Source: Platycnemis pennipes (lineage: Eukaryota; Arthropoda; Insecta; Odonata; Platycnemididae). From it: DNA of 64,000 bases. Position 1 is the stretch's first letter. Every line of letters starts with the position of its first letter. The translations under genes and the position numbers were made by a program. Shown here one piece after another: positions 33,185-44,039 of the stretch. A model generated the notes under the pieces. The model made no database searches. It had not been told where the DNA came from and was given only the letters and a program-made list of their open reading frames with translations. The stretch lies in assembly GCA_933228895.1 (NCBI GenBank), contig OW121848.1, positions 137,534,615-137,598,614 of the forward strand. Direction: 5' to 3'.

Positions 33185-33275
33185 TAGGCTTCTTTGATCA
33201 ATTTCTTGCTTCAATTCTGTGATCATGCTTAATGCCATACTCAGCTTTTCATCTAATCTCCTGTATCTTAAAGTA
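33185..33275 (-). repeat. Inverted copy of a DUF4806 exon
   Basis: Reverse-complementing about 33200-33275 gives a near copy of 32492-32560 (RRLDEKLSMA, then ELKQ in translation). It lies about 650 bp downstream of the original in opposite orientation, immediately after the gene's last exon. Confidence 0.75.
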
Positions 33276-33349
33276 GGCAACAATTTAAACGACATGTGTT
33301 TTAGAACTGTCTGGGAAATACTATTCCATGCACATGAAATTTCCCACAT

Positions 33350-34530
33350 ATGTATTTTAGATTATATTGGTTTATTATATCTGTCACTGGTTTCCCTAAA
33401 TTTAGACCTGTACGGAGCTGCTTCAGGTCAAGAGATCAATATCTACATTTTAGCAATCGTAATATGCCATCTTGAGGCTGATCAGCGATATGCAGTTTAG
33501 AGGTAAAAGAATGACAGAAACAATGTCTCTTGTCATTAGCTCCTAGGATGACCTGAACAGTTTATTTAGGGTCCAAACCTGAAGAATGACAACGAGATTC
33601 GGTAACAAAGTACTTTGTGGTGAAAAACATTGAAAAGCACGTGATATTCAAACTAATCCATTCAAGAATAGCCGAGCAGGTCATCCACAAGCGTTAATTT
33701 GGCCAGTATACTCCCGGAAACACTTATGTTTTCAAAAGCTCTGGGCTTCTTGCTTTTTCCTATAACTAATAATTGTAACTTGTGTGCCCCTGCATGCTAT
33801 AATTGGACTTTAAAGTTTAATACTGCAACATTAAACGTTGTCCTTCATTCCGGAGATTGCCTTTTCATCCTCAATTGCTAATGTTTTCACGGCAAACAAC
33901 GCCAACTTTATACCGTTTCATCAGCACTGTATTCCTGCTCTGGACTCAGGTTCTCACCATTATCTTGGAAACTCGTCAAGAATTCGGTCAGTACCTTTTG
34001 AACCTGCTAAAATTTTCTCTCCTAGCAAGGTGCACAGCGAAATACCATGCCTTTTCTTAAAATTATGCCGCCACTCCGTTGTGTAATGACGCGGTACAGT
34101 AAGGTTCATTTCCAAATTAAGTATTAAGTAACTATAGTTTAGCCTAAGTACTCCATTAGCATTTGGCGAGAAATACCTACTAAGCCCTTCACTTCGACGC
34201 AATTGAAAGCACGCGATCTGAATCATCACTTAAATATTTTTTCCCAGCTTTTCTCTTTGCATCCATTTCTTCGTGTCATTTTAATAGTAAAATTTGAGGA
34301 TTTTCTCTTTCTGCTTCTTAATGTCTTGCATTGTCGAAGATCCCACCAGTATATGTTTCAGATAAATACTTTCACGATGCGACGGCGCCAAGCTTTTTCT
34401 CAACTCGAAGTTATCTGCGTTCGTTAACGTTTTGTACTGATGCCTCAGTTCTCTGCTATTGCCACAACTATATACATTAGACAAACTTAAGGAGAAACGT
34501 AAGAAGATAAATATGATTTAACAAATTACG
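33350..34530. other. No gene recognised
   Basis: About 1.2 kb of AT-rich sequence with only short non-conserved frames on either strand; no repeat partner in the window was noticed. Confidence 0.45.
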
Positions 34531-34680
34531 TAGTAGTAGTGTTAGGTTTAGGGTGCGTCGACGGCCATGGTCATTCGCACCATACGCAACCTAAAATGTC
34601 CACAGGATAAGTATAACTAAACAGGCGTATTTACGAATTGTTATAAAAAATGTATTGAAATCATAAATGGGCTGGCCGGA

Positions 34681-35058
34681 TCAAATTTTGTTTAAAAGGC
34701 CTATATATTTAAAGAATAAAATAACCCGGCTCAGGCGAGCAGGGTCGTCTCCGAGAACGTATTCTAAGCCTCCCCTGATATCTAACTTATTACGCACTGC
34801 CCGGTGCTTAACGCACTCCGTCAGGAGGTGCCGAACAGTGAGAGGTGAGTCGCAATCTTCACAGCGCGGTGGAATTTTCTCTTCCGTGAAGAGAAAGGAG
34901 TGGGTCAGGGCGCAGTGTCCTATCCATAAGCGTGTAACTACGACTTCCTCTCTCCGACTACTCCTAACGGAAGAGGGCCATGCCGATTCAACCGGTTTTA
35001 CGCACCGCAATTTATTGTTGGCTGTGTTTGCCCACGCATTGTACCACTGCTGTTTTAC
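34681..35058 (-). pseudogene. Jockey-type ORF2 C-terminal CCHC region
   Basis: Minus-strand SSRREEVVVTRLWIGHC, then THSFLF and CEDCDSPLTVRHLLTEC (C-X2-C-X7-H-X4-C), then a short tail ending LLNKI, the standard end of jockey/I ORF2. The same region in J4 (54370-54700) is more broken. Upstream WYNAWANTANN joins across the Tc1 insertion to the RNase H end, in a shifted frame. Confidence 0.8.
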
Positions 35059-36635
35059 TACTGTGCGCCACCGCTCCAGACCCCATTCAATAGCCTAAGA
35101 AAATATTGTAATGTTGGTAGAACGCAAGATGGGAGCAGTAGTCCGTATCACAGGATAAAGAAGAGAGTGGAGGGGAAAGGACGCGTTCGCGATGCGAAGG
35201 TGAAATATTTTGTAACTCACGGCGCGTGCAATTTAACTGCCACATCCCAAACTCATTTAACCTTCTGGAAAATCTTATGCGGAAAGCAGTGCAGGAAGAC
35301 GGTTCCGATTCTCCAAGGAACTAGAGAGAATCGTCCAGTTGAGCGGTGAAAAGAAGCACCTAGACATTCCACGGCATGCAGTCTATGAAACGCCATTATG
35401 AGTTTAAGCATGTTATTTTAACCTTTAAATTGTCAATTAAATTTACCCCGGTTACATAAATATGCCACATTCGGATAAAAATTCATAAAAATATTAGATG
35501 GCTATTTCAAAAAAGTCCTGCATTTCGTGTTCAAGGGAGTGGGTTTTTGGGGGCCTGCGATATATCCCCACACAACGCAAGAAAAAGAAAGAAATGCCTG
35601 TGTGGGCTACCTTTCGTGGAGAAAGGACTAATCTGCTTGAAATTACAGTTTGGTAAACGATAGACATCTGTTTGTAAGTTTGTCGTCTAGTTCATTCACA
35701 GATACCAATAAAAGATTCCAGTAAGTGATGAGAAACGATGGTAACGCTGGTAATGAGTAAATAAATCAAAAAATTTCAATGAACTCCGAAACATATATTA
35801 GAGTATACAATTGAGAAAAAACCCAAGCTCGGGCTTACTTATAAAGGAACTTTTTTTAATATTTTCAATATTTTATAGCATCTACCTCAGCGTCCAGTAC
35901 CTTTAAGGTGGATTTCCCTGTATCAAAAAAATTCAAATAACCACGTATGATATCCTAGGGAATTACACATATCCCTCATTAGTGCCCCCAGATCTTTTAC
36001 TGCTATAATATTGCTAATTTTTTCCTGCTAGAGGATGTTTATTGTTCCCAGCTCCAGCAAAAAATATTGAGACTGGCTCTGAGCGTAAGATCCAATTCAA
36101 TGATGCATTGCTTATAGCCACACCTGATTTTTAAGTGTAGAGACACCTATTATGAATTGCGATCCCTTAACCGTCACTCGGCCTTCCTTCATAATGCCGA
36201 GAGGGAATCGAGGTGAAACCTCTGCCTCTATGAGAGGGCAAATGGTTTTCATGGTAGCCGCCGGCCGGTCTTTGGAAAATGTAGCGATGGCGTTAGGAGT
36301 CCATTGGAATACTGTCCGCAAATGGGTGAGACGCGACAGGAAAAATTCAGAGATACTTTTAAGTAGATCTCGAAGCGGTATACCCCGCTGCACAACTGCC
36401 GAGGAAAAGAAACCATTCAAAAAGATGTTCAGAACATGCCACTGAGTGCTGGAGGAGCCGCCTCTGTTGAGAGAGAACTGGACCTAGCTGGACCATGCTG
36501 TCATGAGAGGGGAGAGTACGGCTAAATGGACAGCAATTGATTTCTTCAATTTGAATTTGCGGGCATGTGTGATGAGCTATAGAGTTAAAATGTTTATTGT
36601 AGACGGCTTTTGGCATCGCAAAGGAACGTCAGACG

Positions 36636-37886
36636 TTTTGCGCTATTTTTTGGCTATGCGAACCCATTTATGTGTTGGTGTTTGCTATCTTGTGATCACT
36701 CAAATATTTTGTGCTTTGAAAGTTTTGACTGTGAGGAGTTTTTCTTGTGAATTTCGGTACACAAAGTAAGTGGATAGTGCTCTTTCGGAAAACATTGAGT
36801 TCAGGTGGTCAGCTGGTGGATTTCTGTTGTGCACCTTTACAACTGCCAAAACTTGCTTTGGGGCTAAGTGGACCGCGAGTTTTGTATGTATTTCGGGTTT
36901 TTCTTTGCTTTCCTGGAGAATGAAATAATGGAGGATCTATCAGTTGAGCAGGATGCTGCGGAGCCCCCAAAAGTGAACTCTTTATATATCCGACAAATAA
37001 GCCCAAATAATCTCCCCCTTCCATCGTTTGCTAGGCTCTTTAATAATTCTGACGGGATATTAATGCCCACAGCACTTCCTTCAATATCCATTTTTCTTAA
37101 TCGCAGCTCAACCTTATCTACGTGCTTATCATCTTCTATTACGAAGCTCTTATGCCTGTCATTGATTTCGTGGAGTTCTTCCACGTATTCTCTTCACCTA
37201 AGCTGAATCTGCTGCGGTTCCACCAATAACCCTCCTGAATTGCCATTTACGCACGGTATGGTTTTCCATTCCTTGATGCCGGATAAAATTCCTTCCTTAG
37301 GACAAAGGACATCGATCCCTCTACCTTTATAGAGCCTGTAGACCTCTCCACATTGCTTCGCCACTTTCCCCTCATTTCTCTCTGTTTCTCTCCTAAGTCT
37401 ATTATTTATTCCGTAATATCATTTCTGCCCAGCTCCGCGTTTTCCTTGTTCTAATTCCTTCTTTCCTAAATGTTTCCATCATTTCTGTTACTATACATGA
37501 TTTCTTGATCCTCCTAGCGTATACTGTTCCCATTGCCTAATATTTCCCATTTTTCCTCAACCATTCTACTTTCCACCTATTCCTTCATGCCTCTCTCTCT
37601 CTCTGTCACTCTCTCCCTATCCACAAACACCTCATATTCCGTCCACTCTAATCAGTGCCCCAAAATCTAGTTCATTTATTAATAACAACTGTGAACTATA
37701 CTTTATGAAAAATTATTCTTAATGGCAAAAAGTCTTCATTAAATGCATTAATTATCAATGAGTTTTGTATAGATCATTTAAATACATTGTTAAGTACAAT
37801 TTGTCCTCTAGGTACGACCCACAAAACGTCATTCGGCAACGAAGTTCTGGTCACATTACCATTAGCTTTTTGGGGCAATTACAGCT
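36636..37886. mobile_element. Unclassified insertion in T1 carrying an RT fragment
   Basis: T2 is continuous across this point (ggaacgtcag joined to ctggggccatt in T2's coding orientation), so 36636-37886 was gained by T1 or, less likely, lost from T2. A fragment of LINE RT lies on its minus strand. No clear terminal repeats or target duplication were found. Confidence 0.55.
36930..37640 (-). pseudogene. RTE-type LINE reverse transcriptase N-terminal fragment
   Basis: Minus-strand NSGGLLVEPQQIQLR, REYVEELHEIND, then INIPSELLKSLANDGRGRLF and RIYKE match the start of the RT of RTE-like elements ('g.ll....i..RW.eYfe.L', 'IP.ELLK..g......L..l...iy'). It ends abruptly at about 36930. Confidence 0.65.
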
Positions 37887-38962
37887 GCTGGTCCGGGGCC
37901 ATTGGTAAGACCTCCAAAAAGAACGACAGCGGCAAATTATGCCGAAATGTTGGAGAAACATTTACTTCCCTTCAAATCAGAAATCGTACCAGAGTGTGAG
38001 GAGGTGACGTTTGTCCATGACAATTCACCAGTGCACCGAGGCAACGTGGTACGTCATTTTTTGGCCCAACACCCACATATTAATGTGATTGACTGGCCAG
38101 CACGATCACCATACCTCAATCATCGAAAATGTATGGGGATTGATGGCGCAGGAGAGAACAGTTGATAATATCAGAGCAGAAGAAGACCTGGAGGCACACG
38201 CGGGGGATATAAGGAATTCCCTAGGACTTACCTCACGATTATTTGAAAGTCTTTTTCTGACAATGAGAACCCGCATTCCAATGGTATTATACGCTAAGGG
38301 AGATGCCATAAAATATTGAAAAATTCAAATAAAATTTTCTTCTTAAGTTAGTCTAAGCTTGGGTGTTTTTCTCATTTTAATGCGCCAGTAAAATGTCCTG
38401 GTTTCATTGTAAATATTTGTTTAATTTACTCATTGCCATCAATCCCATATTGCAAAAACGTCATCTATTATCACTCACTAAAATTTTATTATTGACATCC
38501 ATTAATAAACTGGAAAAAAGGAGAGATATATGTCATGTATAGAGAAGTAGGTAATTCGTGGCACATATTAATTACAAGTGTAAACTCATCATGGTGCTCC
38601 ATATCGCTGAACGATGAATTATTTTTCCCAGTACTTCTATCAACGTCTCAGAGTCAGCGATTAGCAATAGCGTATTGAGGAAACGGATTCGGTCTCCGTC
38701 AACCTCTGTCCGCATAAGATTTTGGTCGAAGTTTAATAGTTCTGAAGGTCGCAGTACAATTGCACACGCCGTGCGCTACTAAATAAACCCTTCCGCTCGG
38801 GTCCGTCAACTCAGTGCTGCTTTCTCATCTATCCTGCATGACTGACAACCACGTCCATCTTCTTCCGTTATGCCAACATTGAAATATTTTTCATTCGTAT
38901 CGAATGGGGTCCAAGCGGTGGCGCTGTGAAGTTCTGCACATTTACTTTTGCGTGTGACTGTA

Positions 38963-39050
38963 CATCGGATGTCTTCGCATGGTACCAGGGTATGCGCTTG
39001 TTCTGGGAGAAGCAAGGCATCCTTTGCCAATATATCTGCCCTCTCGTTTC
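38963..39050 (-). pseudogene. Jockey RNase H C-terminal scrap
   Basis: Reads ERADILAKDALLLPEQA, equivalent to NEKADALAKEALNETES in J4 at about 54770. The frame runs into the Tc1 terminal repeat. Confidence 0.7.
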
Positions 39051-39268
39051 AAATTACGTCTTTGTTTATTTTGATATGCTTGTTATTTGAATCAAAGGTG
39101 ATTCCAGATATCATATGTACCTTAATTATAATGCTCATTTATGAAAATTTGTTTCTTATTAGTGATCAATAAAGTCATTTATTGCAACCCTGTGTTCTCA
39201 ATACATTGTTAATGTCGCTGACAACCTTTTGACGTTCACTAGTGGCGCTTCAGGCATGCATTTTTAGT

Positions 39269-39364
39269 GATTCTGACATGCGTTTGAAGCGATCGTCACA
39301 CGCTTATGCAGCGCTCCTGACGTGCTTGTTCAGCGGTTTTGACACCCGTTTGCAGCGCATCCGA
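39269..39364 (+). repeat. Degenerate 22-bp tandem repeat
   Basis: Four units align: tgacatgcgtttgaagcg, tcacacgcttatgcagcg, tgacgtgcttgttcagcg and tgacacccgtttgcagcg, each followed by four variable bases. Related words (ctagtggcgcttcagg, gctgcagcagcgccttcgcg) flank on both sides to about 39470. Confidence 0.75.
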
Positions 39365-39474
39365 TATTAAAAAAAAAGAAGTTTAGAAATGCTAGACGTG
39401 CTGCAGCAGCGCCTTCGCGGCAGCTGAAGCGCTGCCGCGCGGCGGATCTGATGCGCATAAGCAGCATTTTGTGT

Positions 39475-40440
39475 TTACTGGGTATGTAACTCAACAATTT
39501 GCAAATATATTTTGCACACTCATTGGATGGGCTATTCACAAAACTAACAACAGGTTTCAGTGGATTGTTTGGTTTATGGTCTTTTGGTAAACCATAGCGC
39601 TGTGGCGCTGTCCCATTATATTTTGTTAACTTATTTTTTAAGGTAAAATCTATTTTCTTCTGCTGAAAAAGCTGTTTCACGAAGGTATTTATTTTTGTCT
39701 GCAGTAAAGAGGTAGGATTTTTCGTAATTGGCTTGTAAATTCGATCGTACTTCAATAGATATTTTATTTTTGTATCATAATCTTTTTTGTACATAATAGC
39801 TGTTTTGTTCGTTTTGTCTGTTTTTAAGACTATAACTTCAGGATGTGATTTAAGAAATTGTTGTGTTTTCAGTAGTAATCTTATAATGGGATCTTGTTTT
39901 TTAGCTGTTTGTTTTTGTTCATGAATATAATTGGTGATAATGTTAGTGCATTGGGCTCGTATTTTTTCTTGCTTAGTTCGGCCATTGATCTCAGAAATAA
40001 TGTTATCAACATCTGCTAGTAGTTGAGTAACCGGTAGATCTTTGTTTGCATAAGGGATGCTATATTTAGGACCTAAACTAATGAAATTAGTTATATCGCT
40101 TGGAATATTTATGGATGTGAGATTTTTAACCCATTCATGATGTCCCGGATGTGTGTGTTTGGTTAAGAGCCTATTTAGTTTTGACAGGTGCCGTTGTTTT
40201 ATTTCTTCAAAATAGCGATTATAAAATTCATCTTGCCTATCTAAAAATGAAGCTAGATATTATAAGGAACAATTTTTTGAAGATGACCTTTTACATCTTT
40301 GAGAATCTTCTGACATTCTCTAATATTCTATAAACAAATTTTCAATTCTATATTAAGAACCTTCTTTTTGAAGCGTAAAAGTGAACGCTCAACTTCTTTG
40401 ATGAACGGATGTGGGCGATCTAACAATTTTTTGTTTTTTC
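39475..40440 (-). pseudogene. Penelope-like element RT fragment
   Basis: On the minus strand: HEWVKNLTSINIPSDITNFI, LGPKYSIPYANKD, VIVLKTDKTNKTAIM and PQRYGLPKDHKPNNPLKPVV, followed by SPSNECAKYICKLLSYIP. These are the N-terminal and finger motifs of Penelope-like element reverse transcriptases. The frame is open from about 40205 to 39475. Upstream pieces are in other frames. The palm with the catalytic YADD-type motif and the GIY-YIG endonuclease are missing; the copy stops at about 39475, next to the GC-rich repeat cluster. Confidence 0.82.
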
Positions 40441-40446
40441 ACATGC

Positions 40447-40470
40447 TACTATGTTTTTAAAAACATAGTA
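40447..40470. repeat. Perfect 24-bp palindrome
   Basis: tactatgtttttaaaaacat followed by agta is its own reverse complement. It is followed directly by direct repeats containing the same tactatgttt word. Confidence 0.92.
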
Positions 40471-40477
40471 ACCAAAA

Positions 40478-40551
40478 CAATTACTTGTTATGGTTACTAT
40501 GTTTACTTGTTTTGGTTACTATGTTTACTTGTTTTGGTTACTGTGCTTATG
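40478..40551 (+). repeat. 22-bp tandem repeat
   Basis: The word tggttactatgtttacttgt repeats about three times with a 22-bp period, probably seeded by the adjacent palindrome. Confidence 0.85.
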
Positions 40552-40858
40552 AAGAATCCGAAGTGAGTTAGTTGGTAAACAGCTCTATTGGAAGAAAGTC
40601 CAATAAATCTATATATTATATGCTAGAGAAAATCTTGTTATTAGGGTATATCTCACATACCAGCTATAAATTCTGTAAATGATATCAGATACAATATTTA
40701 CATGATATGATTTCGGATATGCTGTTTTGCTGGTAGCACTCATGTAGTCCGAGCTTCGATGTACTTTTTGTCATCCAAGACGTAGCGACCACCAATTTTT
40801 AGTGTAGGTAATATTGTTGTTATTTAACTACATTCTTATTCATACTATCTTTTCCCAG

Positions 40859-40900
40859 GGATGGAAAAAGCGGATGCAGCCCCCCAAGCATCACCACCAC
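40859..40900 (+). CDS. Host micro-exon A (42 nt)
   Basis: Bounded by a pyrimidine-rich acceptor (atactatcttttcccag) and a strong donor (CAC|gtaagtaa). Phase 1 in and out, encoding MEKADAAPQASPP plus split codons. It joins in frame with exons B and C. The preceding ~130 bp of intron is clearly related to the intron before exon B, so the intron-exon unit was tandemly duplicated (about 327 bp apart). Function unknown. Confidence 0.55.
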
Positions 40901-41185
40901 GTAAGTAAAATATGATCTTCTTTTAGTAATTTACTATCGAACTCACCACCATGATCAATGCTTCATCTACCTTTAGTTTTTAATCTTTTATTCTTACGTG
41001 CATATAAATACAGTATCGGATCACACATTTACAAGAAGACATGATGGAGCATATGCCTTTTTTCTGGTGGCGCTCGTGCAATCCAACCGATTGTCTGATG
41101 TACATGCTTTTTGTGATCCGAAGTGTTAATAATCTATTTATCATAGGTAACATTGTTTTTAAACTACCTTCTCATATTTTAACAG

Positions 41186-41227
41186 GCACTGCACCAGACG
41201 GGAGACGCCACCTATTTCCGCAGGAGC
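41186..41227 (+). CDS. Host micro-exon B (42 nt)
   Basis: Bounded by catattttaacag and AGC|gtaagtta, the same length and phase as exon A, encoding APDGRRHLFPQE with flanking split codons. The exon sequence resembles exon A much less than the introns resemble each other. It reads into exon C without a shift. Confidence 0.55.
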
Positions 41228-41559
41228 GTAAGTTAAATACCATTTTTAACTCCGAAATTCAGTAGTAAACCTCGGCACCTCGATTCATCGGTGATTTATT
41301 CTTAATATCCTGTTCATAAATTTATAATAGAGCATCTGATGTCGTATTTAGTCGTTCGTTTAAAATCCCGATTGCGTCCTTCAATGGTTTTCACAAAGTC
41401 TCTCTTTTCTAGATCTTGTGATGTAATATAAAACTGGACAATTATGAGCTATAGAGACACTAGCCAGAGAAGCCACCAAAATAATATCTTGTATTAGTTA
41501 AATTTTAATTCTGTAATGGGATGATTTTTATGGTGATATTATGGAGTTGATTTAACAGG

Positions 41560-42200
41560 TAAGAGGTGATGGGAACTTATATTTTAGTAAAAGGGAAACG
41601 CTGTCCTCGGCGAAGGTTAGATGGGAAAATAACAGGAAAATAGGGATCGGGAAACTGAAATGAGGGAGCGGAGAATCAAAAAAGGAGTTTGAAGAGATTA
41701 TGCACGATCTCCCGCACTCTTTAGTGCCTGCATCGAGAAAGCCATTAAAGCGAAGGCTTGAGAAGTGATTCCCTACGGGGAGAAAATCAGCATGCAGCGA
41801 TTCGCCGATGGCGTAGCGGTCACAGCATATGCAGAATGAGGCGTAAATAATACTAATAAATATGGAAAACCGAAAGATCGATTCAAATAAATCTAAGAAA
41901 TTGTACGTATTGGGAGAGGATAGGTCCAGGCCAATATTATACTGGGTAAACAAAAGTTTGAGGTAAAAAAGTGTTGTTATTTAGGAAACCGAGTAAACAG
42001 CGATTGATATAACGAGAAGGGAATCGTCAGTAGAATAGTCTACTCAAGGGGCTATTCTAACAAAAGAAACATGTGCTTACGGCAGTAAATACGTGCCAGG
42101 AAGTTGGAAAACCTTAATAAGAACTGCACGGATTTTGAACTTTTATGGACCAAATTTAATGCCTAAAAACTAGCAAAACCTGGCATAATTATCTCAAGGC
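41560..42200 (+). pseudogene. RTE-type LINE RT fragment in intron
   Basis: Plus-strand GEKISMQRFADGVAVTAYAE (about 41798-41850) is the RT catalytic block with FADD changed to FADG, followed in shifting frames by YLGNRVNSD, RIVYSRG and RARKLENLNK, matching the downstream thumb region of RTE-like elements. Both ends are truncated. It lies in the intron between host exons B and C. Confidence 0.68.
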
Positions 42201-42347
42201 ATAATTCATTACAAAGCTGTGTGCTTCATTGCATCTTAAGCACGAATCCAAGTTGTTCAGTTTTAATCGGAGATATTTTGGTCTGTCCATCTGTTTGATG
42301 CTCTTCTTTCATTTTTCAGTTTTACTTTGCCTTCCCTTACTTTTCAG

Positions 42348-42484
42348 CATTCTGCCTTTCAGAATTGGAAATAATTCTAGCGGAAACCAATTGGGAGGAA
42401 AGTGACCGTCAAGCTCAAACAAACGTATATACGAATAGAGCTAGGAAACCAAAACTCCTTCCGAGATCGAGTAGGAAACATTAA
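42348..42484 (+). CDS. Host terminal exon C
   Basis: After acceptor cttacttttcag (or a second one 15 bp later, same frame) the phase-1 reading gives CLSELEIILAETNWEESDRQ and then a basic tail (NRARKPKLLPRSSRKH) ending at TAA 42482-42484. The 45-codon open stretch in the one phase dictated by exons A and B supports a real gene. A donor-like gtaagaat 22 bp after the stop suggests a possible 3'UTR intron or alternative splice. Confidence 0.5.
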
Positions 42485-42489
42485 TACCA

Positions 42490-43270
42490 ACTAAGAAGTC
42501 GTAAGGTAAGAATAGTTTTCATCAATAATTTATTTTAATCTACTGGTAGACCATATCACTTTGGCAAGTTTCGATCAACAAAGATCAAATCCCTGGCCAA
42601 GCCTTGATTAAATGGGTTACTTTGTTGATTGTGCTATGCCAACCACAATCGGGAATCAAATCAGTTCATCGCTGAGTTCGAGTGATAAACTTAACATCTA
42701 GAATCAACCAATGTAGCCGAACACGATCTTCTGATGAAGAATCGGAAGTTAATATCAATTATTTTCGTTGAGGACTTTTACAAAGGGTCATCAAAGTATG
42801 TCTGTGTGAATTATTTGAAGTAAAATTCATTTTACAGGTCCTTTAAATGAAATGAATGTGGAACATTGTTAATCACATGACATATGGTTAGCCGTAGATG
42901 TTCCGACGAATTGTATCCCTAGTTGTTGCTTTTGCTATACTTCACATGTTACTTTACATTTAATTACATATTATATGAATTATTTCAATGTGTATTCGCT
43001 TTTATAGTTGTTAGTTAAAGCTTAATATGTTGCTAATTTCGTAACTAGATCAATGGTTACCATGCGCTGTGTTTATATGTTGTTATACTCGTTGATACCG
43101 TACATGATTTTGTATTCATTCGCTGGTCGTATTTCATATTTCGCTGGTCGTTTTCATGAAATAGGATGTAAGTACCGCGTTGTATACATACATTATATTT
43201 GTATCATTGCACGTTCTATCCGTAGAACATTTAATTTCCTTTCCTCGAGTATTAATCGATTTGTTACATA
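42490..43270. other. No gene recognised
   Basis: AT-rich sequence downstream of exon C, possibly 3'UTR and intergenic; nothing definite. Confidence 0.45.
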
Positions 43271-44030
43271 GAATTAAAGGGGCAGTAGAGCGTTGATGTC
43301 TAATTCTGTCCTACAAATCGATCATATTCAATTTAGTGAATAAGAGTGAAAATGATTAAAATTAATTAGCGAAAAAAAAAGTTTTTTTTTCGCTGTCTAC
43401 ATTCCACAAAGTCAACTTGCCGACCATCGATTATAAAATTAATTAGCCAAGAAAATCGGGTTGGTGTAACGGGCTGTGTACTATATCCCACTCGGGTTCA
43501 ATTCCCGATTGTAGAGGAATTTTCATTCGTTTACCGGTCTCAACTGGAGTACCTAGAGGAGCAATATGAGTCTGGCCTTCCGTCCGAGAAATGGGATGTT
43601 AAACGATGGACTCCTTACTGCCTTTCCTTCAGAGCTGGCTAATGCCGATATATTCCTACCCCTGTAAAAAATTACCGATCTATCCCAATGGCACAAATGT
43701 CCAAAGCTGCCGGTCGCCTCTCCCGAATAACTGACTAATCAATTACTCAAAATGAATGTTAATATTAATATGAAACAACATTTCGATTGCTGGGATTATA
43801 ATTTACCATGCCAGGTCTCTTATCTACGAAATGGATAGTTATTACCTCCTTATCATTAAGTTATTCATTATGTTTAGGGAAAATATGCCAATTAACATGT
43901 GCATTTATATTAATATCTAGAATAAAAATATGTATGCATCTGTTCAAATAATGAGTATCTTGTTCACTTGAACCTCAGTTTTCATGCAAGTAAATTTGAA
44001 AATGTGCCGTCTCCAAATGAGATTAATGAA
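43271..44030 (+). repeat. SINE-like repeat, copy 2 (uninterrupted)
   Basis: Contains A box TGGTGTAACGG (43462-43472; fits TRGYNNARNNG) and B-box-like GGTTCAATTCC (43495-43505). Homology to copy 1 covers the whole length. It holds a ~76-bp extra segment (43370-43445) flanked by aaaattaattag direct repeats. It supplies the empty site for element M1 at about 43557. Confidence 0.65.
43369..43393. repeat. A9/T9 hairpin
   Basis: gcg, nine A, g, nine T, cgc form a perfect inverted repeat at the start of the extra segment in SINE-like copy 2. Confidence 0.9.
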
Positions 44031-44039
44031 TTATTTTAT

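Larger units (their letters stand above)
36152..38319 (+). pseudogene. Tc1-like transposase of T1, frameshifted and interrupted
   Basis: The N-terminal helix-turn-helix (MPRGNRGETSASMRGQM ... GVHWNTVRKWVRR) is at 36194-36340. The DDE core resumes after the insertion: EEVTFVHDNSPVHRGNVV with the second Asp (about 38025), DWPARSPYLN, then a shift, then IENVWGLMAQER with the Glu (about 38126), and a C-terminus to 38317. About 35 residues separate Asp and Glu, close to DD34E of Tc1. The core frame breaks at LN|HRKCMG by loss of two bases (or gain of one), exactly as in T2. Confidence 0.82.
35061..38960 (+). mobile_element. Tc1-like element T1, with internal insertion
   Basis: The right end reads ...ttacttttgcgtgtgactg before TA at 38961. 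The left end keeps CTG then gcgccaccgctccagacccc, so roughly 35 bp of the terminal repeat seem deleted relative to the right end and to copy T2 (51589-54103). Inner terminal sequences (caatgttgg...cgcaagatgggagc) also match T2. A transposase pseudogene lies on the plus strand, and 36636-37886 is an extra insertion absent from T2. Confidence 0.82.
34540..39050 (-). mobile_element. Jockey-type LINE copy J3, split by a Tc1-like element
   Basis: On the minus strand the RNase H end (LAKDALLLPEQAHTLVPCEDIR, 38963-39030) is separated by a 3.9-kb Tc1-like insertion from the C-terminal part (NKLRCVKPVES...; 34681-35058). The 3' tail with the gggtgcgtcgac motif lies at 34549-34575. The copy is 5' truncated near 39050. 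TA flanks the insertion at 35059-35060 and 38961-38962. Confidence 0.8.

Noticed and set aside
39269..39364. CRISPR-like array
   Set aside because: Units are contiguous and degenerate, without unique spacers, in a eukaryotic context.
41552..41953. 133-codon minus-strand frame with hydrophobic stretches
   Set aside because: The plus strand here encodes a recognisable RT motif (RFADG); the minus frame is its shadow.
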